From positions 62,001-126,000 of the forward strand of contig MCFL01000014.1 in the NCBI GenBank assembly GCA_002102555.1: DNA of 64,000 nt, in the 5' to 3' direction. Positions 22,742 to 33,543 of the stretch are shown here, one piece after another. The translations under genes were made by a program, and so were the position numbers. Each line of letters begins with the position of its first letter. The stretch's first letter is position 1. Origin of the DNA: Catenaria anguillulae PL171 (Eukaryota > Blastocladiomycota > Blastocladiomycetes > Blastocladiales > Catenariaceae). Under the pieces are notes generated by a model. That model made no database searches and was not told where the DNA came from. It saw only the letters and a list, made by a program, of their open reading frames with translations.

Positions 22742-22806
22742 TCGCTTTCAATTACAATTAATCTTGAGCCTGATGATGGGCCAATAAATCCCGTCAGCAT
22801 TGTCCT

Positions 22807-24965
22807 ATGCAGAGTAAAACCATGGCAACCACTCGCCCCAGACACTCGTCACAGCTCGCCGACCCCACGGCGGCCCCCTCGGCGGCCATCAAGCCAGACA
22901 TTGACCATTTCGGCCCCGATGCTCCCAACGGTGAGGACAGTTCGGACATGGACATTGATTCCCAACCGCACTTGCTGCCGCCCTTTGTTGACGACGACCC
23001 CAGCGATCCGATCGTCAAGGAGCTGCCCGTCTACCTGACGTCCACGCTGCTCAACCACCTCCACCTGTTCCAGTTCCCGATCCGCAACCGCCGCTTCACA
23101 CCCGAGTCTGGCCCCGCAACCGCCCGCATCAAGCCGAAATCCCGCGCAATTGAGCTCGACATTCCTCTTAACACGGTGTCGCCCTCGTATGACCAGGACC
23201 TCGGTGTGCAGTTTGGCGGCAATGCCCAACTTCCGCGCACCGTGTACGACCAGCAGTCGTCTGACGACCTCAACCTGTTTGCCACCACCCAGCAACAGGT
23301 CGTCACAAAGAAACTTGAAGCGCTCACGCTTGCCTCGACCACGGTCCCGCCCATGACGCAGTACTACACTGCGGCCATTCGCAACGACGAGGTTCACCTC
23401 ACACCCATCACTTCGACCCTGCAATTCACCCCAAAACTCAAGCACATTGACGACCTCTCTCGTGCAGACCGCGATGCCAAAAAGCGCATTGACGAGGAAT
23501 CCAAGCGTGCTCGGGGGGAGCTGACCGACAAGAAGCCGTCAGCGGCCGCGGCACTGCCAAGGATCATCACCGACGACATGAAACAAGCCATGCAGCGCAG
23601 TGTGGCGTACATGAAGAAGGAGCAAGACGAGGAACCGTTTGTCCCGCTGCGGTATTACCTCGACCAGACGGACGAGGCCGATCAGGTGTATGGCAGTTTG
23701 TTTGCACGGTGGAAAAAGCCCATTGGCGTGCAGGGCCAGCCGGCAGACTACTTGTCCGTGCTTGCCCCACCCTCGGCGGCGCCCATTGCAGCGGCCGCTT
23801 CCGATGCATCTGCGCCTGGCACCGCGACCAAGCCCGTCACGCACATTGCCGGGCTCGTCCGTAAACCTGGGTCTGTCACCCGGCAAGACCTCAAGGCCAT
23901 GTCGCTTGAAGAGCAAGTCGCGTGCCTCATGGCCAATGCACACATTTTGCCGCTGGATGCCATCGTGTCGGCATTGCCCAAGGGCACACCACTTGATCTG
24001 CTTCTCGTCACACTGCGCCAACTCGCCATCCCTGTCCGCGCACAGCTGTGGGTGGCAAAGTCCGAGCTCGTGTACAAGGGCCGCGAGCGGTTCGCGAGGG
24101 ATTACTTGATTGGCATGTACCTCAAAGGCGCGACCAGGGCCGTTCGCCGCAAGGATTTTGCCGATGTGGCAAGGTTGGATGTCGAGACGGTCAAGCAGTT
24201 GTTGTCGGACGTGGCCGAGTTGAGACAGCCGGCTGCTGGGAGCAGTCAGGGACCGATGTGGTACTTGAAGCATTTGGACAGTTTACCTGTGGAAGAGCAA
24301 GGGTTGATGCATGAGGCCATTCACGAGTTTGAGACCGGCGCGTACCAGACGTATGTCTTTCATTTTTGGCTTGTTGCATTACCTCTCGACATTAGTTTCC
24401 TGACATTTTTTCGGTATTTGTGCCTAGTGCGCTCAAGGAACTCGGCCTGATTCAATCGGTCGTCGCTCCACCAGCGGCAATGTCAGCACGTGCTCGCTCC
24501 ACAGCAGCCACGCGGTCCGGTGCCCCACCCGCCGCAGCCAACGCGCCCGCCGTCGCCCTGGGCGCCCAGCCCGTTGCCGACCCAGTGTCGCAGTCCATCA
24601 TTCAGCTCCTCCTCACACACGGCGTCGTCACTACTGCCACCATGCACGCTCACCTGTCAACGACGCACGCAGGCACATCGGACGTGGAAGTGGCGGCCAA
24701 GCTTAACACTTTGTGTTTCCAGTACCACGACGCGTACGCACTCAAGACTCGCCCTGGATCAAAGTACGAGGCGTTCCGGCAGGTGGCACTCGAGTTGTTT
24801 TCCAAGAGCCCTGCGGTCAAGAAGAATGACTTGATCAAGACGTTCAAAGACCGCACGGGCAAGGATATTGCGGTCAAGGCGTTTGAGGAGGTGGTGGCCG
24901 AGTTGGCAGCGGCCAGGGACAAGACGAGCAAGAAGCCATACTTGTGGAAGACGGCCACCGAGTGA
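22807..24965 (+). CDS. RPC5: RNA polymerase III subunit RPC5 (POLR3E-like)
   Basis: Two exons (22807-24350 and 24428-24965, intron 77 nt, phase 2) give 693 residues without frame breaks. After an Ala/Pro-rich acidic leader, DDPSDPIVKELPVYL and LNHLHLFQFPIRNRR match the conserved start of RPC5 (Sin_N family). A central region then has RHIDDLSRADRDAKK-like charge-rich sequence, and the C-terminus carries winged-helix-type segments (LLTHGVVTTATMHAHL, SKSPAVKKNDLIKTFKDRTG). In human POLR3E the equivalent helices bind RPC4. RPC4/RPC5 act in Pol III initiation, termination and recycling. A second ATG at 22822 could also be the start. The product is larger than yeast Rpc37 and close to the human form. 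Confidence 0.8.
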
Positions 24966-25306
24966 GTTCGGAAAGGAAAGCGAGTGGGCAATAGTGGTCA
25001 GTAAATGCATATTATTCCGTGCCAAAAAATCGTAGTACACTTTACCAACTCTGCAAGGCAACAGGATGTGCATATGCAAGGCAATGAAGAAGAGATAACA
25101 TCTCGCAATCTGGTCGTTGTTGCCGTGGCTGGTGTTCACAGATGGCTCAGATAAAAATAGGATATATTTATCGCAGCGAAATGGAAAAATCACCCGAAAA
25201 AACGTGGTTCCGGTCTGTCTATGTCATCGCTCGCTCGCCGGCGTACTAGTGGTTGCCACACGCCAGCTCTCCCAACAAGCCAGAGGCACTATCGTAGCAA
25301 ACAACG
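24966..25306. other. Intergenic, RPC5 to GATA factor
   Basis: 341 bases between two plus-strand genes. It contains an A/T-rich patch (25140-25175, e.g. AGGATATATTTATC) that could be promoter sequence for the GATA gene. No ORF is supported. Confidence 0.4.
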
Positions 25307-27852
25307 ATGAACGACCCCGACGCAATGGACACGGACCCGCTGTCGCCCGTTATGGCGGCGTCCTCGATGCTCGAGCCACCTACGTCTCCGGCCTTGTCAG
25401 CCTCGGCCTCGGCATCACCTTCGCCCGCCCCACAGCAACAGCAGCCGCCGTTGCCCATGCCGCCCATGCCCGCCGCTGCTGGTGGCACTCGGTGCGTCAA
25501 CTGCTACACATCCACCACGCCGCTGTGGCGCCGCACACCCGACAACGCCGCCGTGTGCTGCAATGCATGCGGGCTCTTCTTTCGCCATCATGGCCAGCAC
25601 CGGCCAATTACCGATGAGGAACGGCGGGCCAACTTGTTGGATACAGCTCTGCCAACAACCACTGCAACAACTGATGACGTTGATCGGCAGCAGCAACCAG
25701 ATAGTTTGGAAATGGCGGCCGCGGCTGCGCTCGCGGGCAGGTTGAGTCATAGCTCCAGCTCAGAGGCGTCGCCAACGGGGTCGCCGGCTATTGGGCGACC
25801 GGAAACGGCAGACCCCGATGTGAACATGACCAGTGCCACCAGAGATGACGAAGACGAAGAGGATGCCGATGACGAGCTCCAGCCCATCTTGGCAGCTGCA
25901 AAGCCTCCGGCGGCGCAACCGCAAGAGCAGGCGTCGGCCACCGCCGAAAATAACGAAGCATGTCCTGGTCACGACAACCTCTGCAATGGACAGGGCGGCC
26001 ACGAAACGTGTGTGGGATGCCCGACGCTCAATACTGCCAAGCTTTCCGAGTCGGCAAATGTATGCTCCAATTGTGGGACCACCACCACACCTCTCTGGCG
26101 AAGGGATACAGAGGCAGAAACATTTGTAATGCTTGTGGTATGTGCTCTGTTCCATTCGTGCACACTCGTTTTGCAAAGTGTTGAGCCATAAATCTTGCAA
26201 CAGGTCTCTATTTCCGTCTTCATGGCAAGCACCGACCTATTCGGCTCCGGAAAACGGTCATCAAGCGCCGAAAACGCCTTCAAAGCTCGCGCGATTCTGA
26301 ACCGCCAGGTCCGCCCCCGCCAAACGTGCCAACACGCTCATTGCCCCAGCTCTTTCGCCCGCAGTATGGGCCCGCTCTCCCGCGCTGCCGTTGCGAGTGC
26401 TGCAGCTACGCTCACGCCGTTGCCCGGTCCGGCCGATACAGACGATGTCTCGTCGTTTGGCGGCGCAGCGGCACGTACGTGATGCCACCAAGACCGCAGG
26501 TGAATGGCGCGCATTTGGACGAGGGGCGGCCAAGCGAGTCCATGCCCGTGCCGAGGGGCCGGGATTATTCCATTCCGGGTGCCGCCGTGGATGCGTTAAT
26601 GGATGCGGCCGGGGAAGGTCGTCGCCGGGAATGCAGCCATCCGCCTCTGGTGGCTATCATGGAAATTCGCCCACTGGAAACCATCAAAACCAGCAGTACC
26701 AACACAGCATCAATCAAGATCGTCAAACTCCATGTCGTACACGCAGCTAGGACAATCCCAGCGCCGCAGTACCAGGGCGAATCACGCTATTCCCCTCATC
26801 AAACCGCGCATTATCAGTCATACCAACAACAGCCCCATTTTGTGCCATCAAATGCATCAACACCATCCGCCTCTCACTCTCATTTACAATCGCATTCTCA
26901 ATCCAGCTCGCAAACGCATTCAGCTCCCTCGTCGACGAAAACGGCGCCCTTATTGCCATACCCTCCCATGACGGTCAATCCACTCGGCGGCCGCGGTGGA
27001 CGGCCTGCAACCGGCTTCTCGTTTTCCACACCAACGTCTACACCCAGTTCACCCGTCCAGAGACCCACGACGGCTCAGTCTGATCCGTCGGCACGTGCAG
27101 TTCTCGTCGCGCACATTCAGTCTTTGGAGCGCATGACTGCCGAAGCGCGAGATGCGCTCGCACGGTTTGATGCTGCCAACAACTCCAACAGCCAGCATCA
27201 GCATCAGCAGCAACATCATCATCATGCACGCATGGACACGTCTCCAGTAAGCCACACGCCCCTGCCGCCCATTCAATTGCCTCGGCCGACATCCTCGTCC
27301 TCACATGGCGGCACATCCTACTCTGCCAGCCCTCTCACTGTCAGCTCGGCACTCGGCCTTCACTCATCCACGGCGCCTCCCTCCTCGTCAGGTGCTCCAA
27401 CCCCCGTTCACCACCACACGCCTGGTGCGCGTCAAATGATTTCTCCGTCATCACTGCACCCGGGCATGTACTCTGGTGCCCGCCAAGCTGCGTCCTCGTC
27501 CTCTGCACACCACCATCACCTGTACTCGTCACAATTCCAGCCCCCGGCGCCCGCGCATCACCAGACCCAGCAGTACGCGCCCGGGACCAGTTATTACAGC
27601 ACGCACCAGCAACAGGCGCAGGAGTACCGGTCGCCGACGGGCGGGTATGCCACCGTGCCGCCGCCTCCAATGCAGCAATCGTCGTCCTCGTCGTCGTCGG
27701 CAAGACACGAAGAGAGTGGCGGCGGGCCCAGGTTGCCACCGATTCAGCCGCATCCGCCAGGGACCGCGGGAAGAGGCGCAGGTGAGTCGCGTAAGGGCGG
27801 CAACAGAAGTGGGTCGGCCGGAGCGGGCAATGATTCGTTTGCACTCGCGTAG
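25307..27852 (+). CDS. Two-finger GATA zinc-finger transcription factor
   Basis: The start [14 protein letters not shown] leads to finger 1, [14 protein letters not shown] ... CCNACGLFF (C-x2-C-x18-C-x2-C). An acidic, Ala/Gln-rich linker follows, then finger 2, [14 protein letters not shown] ... NICNACGLYF (C-x2-C-x17-C-x2-C), ending in [17 protein letters not shown], a basic tail usual for DNA binding. An intron of about 65 nt falls inside finger 2, between NACG and LYFRLHG (donor GTATGT near 26138). A missing G near 26112 breaks the frame just before GRNICNACG. Further breaks occur between 26330 and 26750. The last 370 residues, in one frame to 27852, are Ser/His/Gln/Pro-rich. Fungal GATA factors control nitrogen, iron, light or development genes; the sequence does not say which. 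Confidence 0.85.
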
Positions 27853-28373
27853 AGCGAGGTTGGGGCAAAAATACATGGGATAGCTTTGATTTTCTTGTGT
27901 TGAGCTGCGTTGTCATGTGTTTTGTGTCTGATGACTCTGATCATTTTCTGGAGTGCACATTTTTATACATACATTTGTGTCTTCACTCTTTCGTTTTCTG
28001 TATCGAGTCTCGAGTCTGGTAGAAAAGGCACAACGTCCATGTCAGCAGAAGCCGAATCGAAGTTTTGATGAAGCTTCTGAGAAACGTGGGCGATCTGGGG
28101 TGAACCGCCAAACGATGTCGTTCGACGATGACTGCGTTTACCTCGACAAAGTCTATGCAGGCAAATCGCCTTCAGTCTCATGAACACTTTGCGCACTCGA
28201 CCGATCCACCTCGTTGAAAAGCCCGCCTTGGCCGCCGCTTTCATCGTCGCTGACACTGCTGCCCCCACTTCTTCCACGCTCGGCACGCCACTTCAGTGCT
28301 GATCCACCACCCCCAAACCCATCGCACCCGCTTCCACCTTTTGACACATCGTCCCCAGCCAACCTGATCCGAA
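27853..28373. other. Intergenic, GATA factor to V-ATPase subunit
   Basis: 521 bases between two plus-strand genes. The last 150 bases before the start are very rich in C and T (e.g. CCACCACCCCCAAACCC), typical of a highly expressed fungal promoter/leader. No gene is seen. Confidence 0.45.
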
Positions 28374-29270
28374 ATGGGCGTTTACGGCTACGCATCCTCG
28401 CCCGCGGCCTACGCGGCCTATGTTGTGTTCTTTGCCATTGTCCTAGGCCTGTACTTTACCTTGACGGGCTACGGCGAGTCGTTTGATGTCGGGTACTACC
28501 TGACGAGCACGTCGCCATACATGTGGGCGTCGCTCGGCATCTCGTTGGCCATTGGGCTGTCTGTTGTTGGCGCGGCTTGGTACGCGCAACACCTTGTCAA
28601 CTGACACTGTTGATTGAAATGCGCGCGCTGCGGGTTGAGTTTGTTTTTTCTTCTCTCACCAACAACAAGCGGCCGGACTTGCGTATAGGGGTATTTTTGC
28701 GGTTGGCGCGAGTATCTTGGGCGCCGGAGTCAAGGCCCCGCGCATCACGACAAAGAATCTTGTCAGGTACACGCACATTTTGATTCAAGCCCGTTGTCCA
28801 TTTTCCATGTTATCGCTACTGACGTCTTCTGTCCGTTTTCCAGTATCATCTTTTGTGAAGCCGTCGCGATTTACGGCATCATCGTCGCCATTGTGTTTTC
28901 TGCCAAACTCGGCGAAGCATCCACGTACACGATCGCGTCCTACTTTACGGGCTACGCCATCTTTTGGTCGGGCCTCACCGTGGGCATTTGCAACATTGCT
29001 TGCGGTGTGGCCGTTGGGCTGACGGGCTCGTCCACGGCCTTGGCCGATGCTCACGACCCGCAGTTGTTTGTCAAGGTGCTTGTCATTGGCATTTTCGGGT
29101 CCGTCATTGGCATGTTTGGTTTGATTGTTGCACTGTTGCAGGTACTGGCTTTGTTCATTGTTCTTGTATTGCTGTCTCATGCTTTTTGAATGGCTAACCC
29201 CATGCGGCATTCCTCGCTTGTTGCTTCTGCTCTTGTCTAGACGGGCCGTGCTCCCGATTTCAAGGCCTAG
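28374..29270 (+). CDS. VMA16: V-type ATPase proteolipid subunit c'' (Vma16/ATP6V0B)
   Basis: Four exons join exactly: 28374-28579, 28689-28766, 28844-29141 and 29241-29270, giving 203 residues. Introns are 109, 77 and 98 nt. Five hydrophobic helices follow the c'' plan. The conserved segments are [80 protein letters not shown] (proton-carrying Glu in FCEAVAIYG) and [18 protein letters not shown]. The protein sits in the V0 ring of vacuolar membranes. The final exon codes only TGRAPDFKA, a typical short Vma16 end. No frame break is present. Confidence 0.95.
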
Positions 29271-29430
29271 GCTTACTCGCGCTGTTCAAGTGCTGGACCC
29301 ATCTCTTTCCCCATTCATTGTCCTTTTACCCTATTGCCTCCATTTCCCGTTCGCTATCATGTTCTTTCCCGTTGATGTTCTTCTCGCAGCACCACTACAT
29401 CCAAATCTCTCACCTTATGTCCGTTTTTTT

Positions 29431-30608
29431 TCACTTCTTGCTATCCACCTTGGCCATGCGCGACAGCCTGCTGCGCTTGACCTTGTGCTGCAGCTGCTCC
29501 TCATAGTCTGGCCGCTGCAAGAACACGAGCAGGTACTGGATACCCGTCTTGAATGCGTCAATGATGCACGGGTGCAACGGGTTGCCGTACAGCTCGAGCA
29601 CGTCGAGGGCAGTACATTGCGCTATGTACGCAATACATGGATGACGGTGAGTGGCGACGGAAACCAAAAACCAAGAAGGTGGTCCATCATGGGTGGAGAT
29701 ACCAAAATGGCGGGGCAATTGCTTCAACCGATTGTTTTGCATGTAGAGTGTCTTGAGTGCCGTGAGTTGCGCAAAGGACGGCGGGAGGGTCTCCAGACGA
29801 TTATTGCGAAGTGAAAGCTGGATGCGGCGGCAACTGTAAGTGACTGAAATCACCATTGAACAAGCGAGTGCGAACATGCCACTTCAAGTGACTTGAGCTT
29901 GCCGAAGTCTTCGGGCAACTCGGTCAACTTGTTGTCGGAAATGTACAGCTCGTTGAGGGACGCTAAAAAATGGCCAAATCATCCATTCCCCTCGTCAACA
30001 GCAATGACGCAATGCCGAGCACTCGTATCGACCTCGTCACGTACTCAGCAGTGTCAGTGACCTTAAGTCTGTGAGATAGTTGGCCGACAGATCCAAGACA
30101 CGGATCTTTGGCATGCCGCCAAACCCGTGCGGCAGCTCCTTGATCCGGTTGTTGCTGTCAGATGTATGTATGGTCAGTCGGGTGCATGGCCGACAGTTCA
30201 TTTCACTTGCGCTTGTTTGTCCGTCCAGTATGCGCACCTTGCAGTGAAAAACTCGAGCAACGTCAACGTTCCCACGCCTTTAGGAAGTTCCTTGAGCCGA
30301 TTCCCAAACAGATTGAGTGATGTGAGCTTGGAGAACTGGACAATGTCGGCATCGTCGAGCTTCGTGATGTTGTTGTTTGACAAGGTTAGCGCAGTTGCCT
30401 TTGCAGGCGGGTAGTGTGCTGAATTGAAAGGCTCATAGTTATGCTACATGCTATCTCGCTGGAGTCGTTTTGTGCTCTGAGGCGAGTCCAGGGGATGATG
30501 CGAACCTGCGAACTCATTGATGGGTAACTTACGAAGTTTCTCGCCAGCCAAGTTGACTTGACTGTCGCCCTCGCGGCTGGCTTTCTTGAGGTACTCAGAG
30601 ACACCCAT
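29431..30608 (-). CDS. Small leucine-rich repeat protein
   Basis: Starts at the ATG at 30608 (MGVSEYLKKASREGDSQVNL) with introns at 30532-30419 (114 nt) and at least three more between 30250 and 29600. The exons join into about eight LRRs of the LxLxxNxLxxLP type: LSNNNITKLDDADI, LFGNRLKELPKGVG, ASNNRIKELPHGFGG, LSANYLTDLRSLTL, ISDNKLTELPEDFG, LRNNRLETLPPSFA and MQNNRLKQLPRHFG. The C-terminal cap is LELYGNPLHPCIID followed by a basic tail (KVKRSRLSRMAKVDSKK). The size (about 270 residues) is like LRRC57 or similar cytosolic LRR proteins, but I cannot pick an orthologue. LRR proteins of this kind are common in flagella; that is only a suggestion here. Confidence 0.75.
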
Positions 30609-30914
30609 ATCGAAATGGCTCGATGGATTTTATGCTTTATGCTTTGAGTTGGATGACACATACGGCCCGCCACTGTGTTTGCGGTGTTTGCATGAGTTGC
30701 TCCTTTTCAAGTATTCACTTATGCACCGGACCGGTGGTCAAATGCCAAACGCGTTCAGGTGAGGTTGGGCAATGCAAGTTACGTGGGTTGAACATACCAA
30801 AGATTCATGTGCCATTGCGCCTCATTCTCTCTCTGGCACAGGGTGCGAGCTGATCAATCTGTATCCCACGTATACGTCAAATGTATCGGACCTGACACCA
30901 ATTTCCCAACAACA

Positions 30915-31352
30915 ATGCCATCTCCGCCCCATCTTCCCCATCTTCTAGATCAGCCGCAGCCCGCCGAGGACCTGCTTTCCAAGAAGCGGTCGAAAAGTGA
31001 GGTTGCTTGGGATTTGGCCAAGAAGCGCAACTGTGCTGGCGGCTGGTTTGTGAAAGGAATCAAGACGGCCAACAAGACGGCGGCAGAGCAGGTAACTTTG
31101 GTCCTGTCTTACGGACAAGTGAGGACGCAGTCGACGATGCTGATGCCACGCTCTCTATAACGCAATAGAACGACCCACTAGGCCAATTTGCCAGCATCCA
31201 CCTTGTCCGTAGATTAAGTGGCTCAACTGCAGCAACAGCTCAAGGAGGTCATGGCCCACGCCGACCAATTCCAGGCCGACAACCTCCAGCTCAAACGCGA
31301 TCGCGATTGGGCATTGGCCGAGGTCGCCTTGTTAACGGCGGATCTGCTTTGA
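30915..31352 (+). CDS. Small coiled-coil protein, unknown
   Basis: Exon 1 starts at the ATG at 30915 (MPSPPHLPHLLDQPQPAEDL) and carries a Lys/Arg-rich stretch (SKKRSKSEVAWDLAKKRNC) and the phrase GGWFVKGIKTANKTAAEQ. A donor at 31092 (GTAACT) and an acceptor at about 31213 lead to a second exon coding a coiled coil (AQLQQQLKEVMAHADQ, NLQLKRDRDWALAE) with a TGA at 31350. Direct joining leaves a one-base phase mismatch, so either the splice choice or a base is wrong. The product would be about 100-110 residues. I recognise no family. Confidence 0.5.
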
Positions 31353-31561
31353 CCACTGGACAAGACACAACACGGAACGATACCGGCGCACTCGGAAAGG
31401 TAATTTGAGACGCAAGAGAATGTGGTTTGTACATAGCATCATTGTATATGCATACCGAATTGAACGGTATCAAACGAAATACAGAACATACAGGATATGA
31501 GAGTATGGACATACTTGGCCCTCGACGGGGCCCCAGAGCGGGAAAGTGGATACAGGATGGC

Positions 31562-33332
31562 TCACTGCAGATACATGTTGTCCCTCGACGGACACTTCCA
31601 ATCAATCTTGTACGGGTCATTGACCGTCGTCTTGTTTCCCACGGGCTCAAGCATGTTGTTCCACGTCACGGCCGCCATGACTTCGTTTGCATTGTGCGCT
31701 GGGTGGAAACCTATGCAAGCATAAGCGTGAGCTTCGCATCGACATGTTTCAACTGAATAAATGGAACAAGCGTACATCGAGGTACGACAAAAAGTCTTGT
31801 CCATACTTTGCAATTTCGGTTCCCGTGAACCCGGGTTGGTAGTTGACGCGGAAGTGCGGGTCGTTGGAAAACTCGCGAGCGAGCGTTTGGAATGCGATAT
31901 TGTATGCATCAACAATCCAGTCCATTTCTGCAAAAGAAATGTCGTAAGTGGGTACCGGCGAGAATGTGCGAGAAAGGCCTGACATACGCTGGCGAGCCTG
32001 CTCGTCGTGAATGCATGGACAAAAGTGGAAACGTTCAAAGACGGTACGGCAGTACTTGACGGGCTGAGCGGCGTCGTAAACTTGTGAAACCTATTGCAAT
32101 CGGTCAACAGGTTAAATTCATGTGCAAGTGGAAAACAATGCAAAATTGGGTACCTTGAACAATCCCATGAGATTCACAATCCACCGCGGGTGCGCATTCC
32201 GCAACGTCAGCAGAGCCGATCGCAAACTCGTCGTCACCGCCGCCACGTCCACAACCCCGTCGGGAAAGCACACGCGGCACAAGTTATTTGCGCCAATCAA
32301 GATGGTCACGAGCTTCCACTGGCCCCGCACCGACAGAGCTGGTGGAAGTGCCAGCAGGTTGATGAGGGATTGCGCTTGAGTGGGAATGTCTTGCGCAATA
32401 GCACCGGAATGGCTCGGTCAAAGTCCTTGCCGTGCGCCAAGGGAAGGGAAAAAGCGGTGGCTGGGCCAATAAGTGGGTGCTTTGGGTGCTTTGCGACAAC
32501 GCGTGAGATGAGGTTGGGAAGCGTGGTTTCGTTCGAATCACCGCCAATTGAAAACACTTTGCCGCGATATTCAAGGACGCGGGTGTTGGGTAGCTTGGAA
32601 GAAATCATGCCGAACCCTGCTGAAATCGAGTCTCCGAGGGCCGCAATGATGCGGATGTCCTGAAGACGACGGGCACCTCATCGTCAATCATTGAGCTGCA
32701 TATGCAGGAAAAAAATGACTGGAACGTGTGCGTACCCGATGCCTGACTTGTGACGCATTCCGCTGCTCGAATGAAACACCATCGTCATCGTCAAACGACT
32801 GGCACGGAAAGTCGGGCACGGGGTGTGGGCGGTCCTCATCGCGTGTGCCCCAGTTCCACCCAAGCTTGAGCGCGTTGCGAGCAAAGTCTTCGAGCTTGGC
32901 AATCCACGGAAGCGTCCAAGGAATCAGTTCCAAGTCCGCAAGAATGCCAGTGTCGGCGATAGGCGACACTGAGTTGTCGTTCCCACCATCTCGGCTTCCG
33001 CGGTTGTGGTTGGTGGCGTCGACATAGGCAGACTGAGAGCTTCCTGAAGCGGATATCCGGCGAGGAGGATGGAAGCGCTTGGAATTTTCAATAAACGAGT
33101 GCTGCGAACTGGCGACCAAGTCACCGAAAGATTCTTGGTGGTGAATGGGCCGTTGTTGGCTGTTGGGGACTCTGGCAGCCCGTGCGACTGTCACGACAGC
33201 AGCCACGAAGATGACCGAGACAATGACGGTCGAGATGACGCGCATGGGAAATGTGTGCATGAGGGTGGGGGAGTGCTGCTTGGTCCAGTTGCTTTGGCTG
33301 ACCGATACCAAATGTGTCGTCTCTTGTTGCAT
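31562..33332 (-). CDS. PLB1-like secreted/membrane GDSL phospholipase
   Basis: A hydrophobic N-terminus (MRVISTVIVSVIFVAAVVTV) acts as signal peptide or anchor. The lipase domain follows in order: IAALGDSISAGFG (nucleophile Ser of GDS), EYRGKVFSIGGDSNETTLPN, HPLIGPATAFSLP, an FDRA-P-GAIAQDIPTQ segment, WKLVTILIGANNLCRVC (GxND-type block), FAEMDWIVDAYNIAF, and the catalytic Asp/His end in FHPAHNANEVMAAVTWNNML. These are the hallmarks of the phospholipase B1 SGNH subfamily, which hydrolyses phospholipid acyl chains outside the cell. Introns interrupt at about 32700, 32090 and 31930-31715. One frame break near 32405 sits in a C/G pair run. Two upstream ATGs (33332, 33260) compete; 33260 gives the neater signal peptide. 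The gene is divergent from family member B. Confidence 0.85.
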
Positions 33333-33543
33333 GGATGCGGTCGTCCATTCCGACCCTCTAGTCGACGTCGACGCGGGCGGCCAGGCCGATCTTCGCCGTC
33401 ATTCGTTCGTTAGCGTTTGCTGCTGCGTTCAAGCATGCGCGCAGCGAGCGCCATTCAAATGGAGGCTAAGCCCAAGGCCGCCCGCGGTCATCGACCCCAT
33501 GCAACTGCTTCTGAATGCTACAAATCATCCGCACCATACGGAT

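Noticed and set aside
23539-24273. 244-codon minus-strand ORF
   Set aside because: Antisense to RPC5 in a high-GC region where stop codons are rare; no conserved features.
29125-29814. 229-codon plus-strand ORF
   Set aside because: It begins inside the VMA16 third intron and runs antisense to the LRR gene; the spliced VMA16 model explains the region better.
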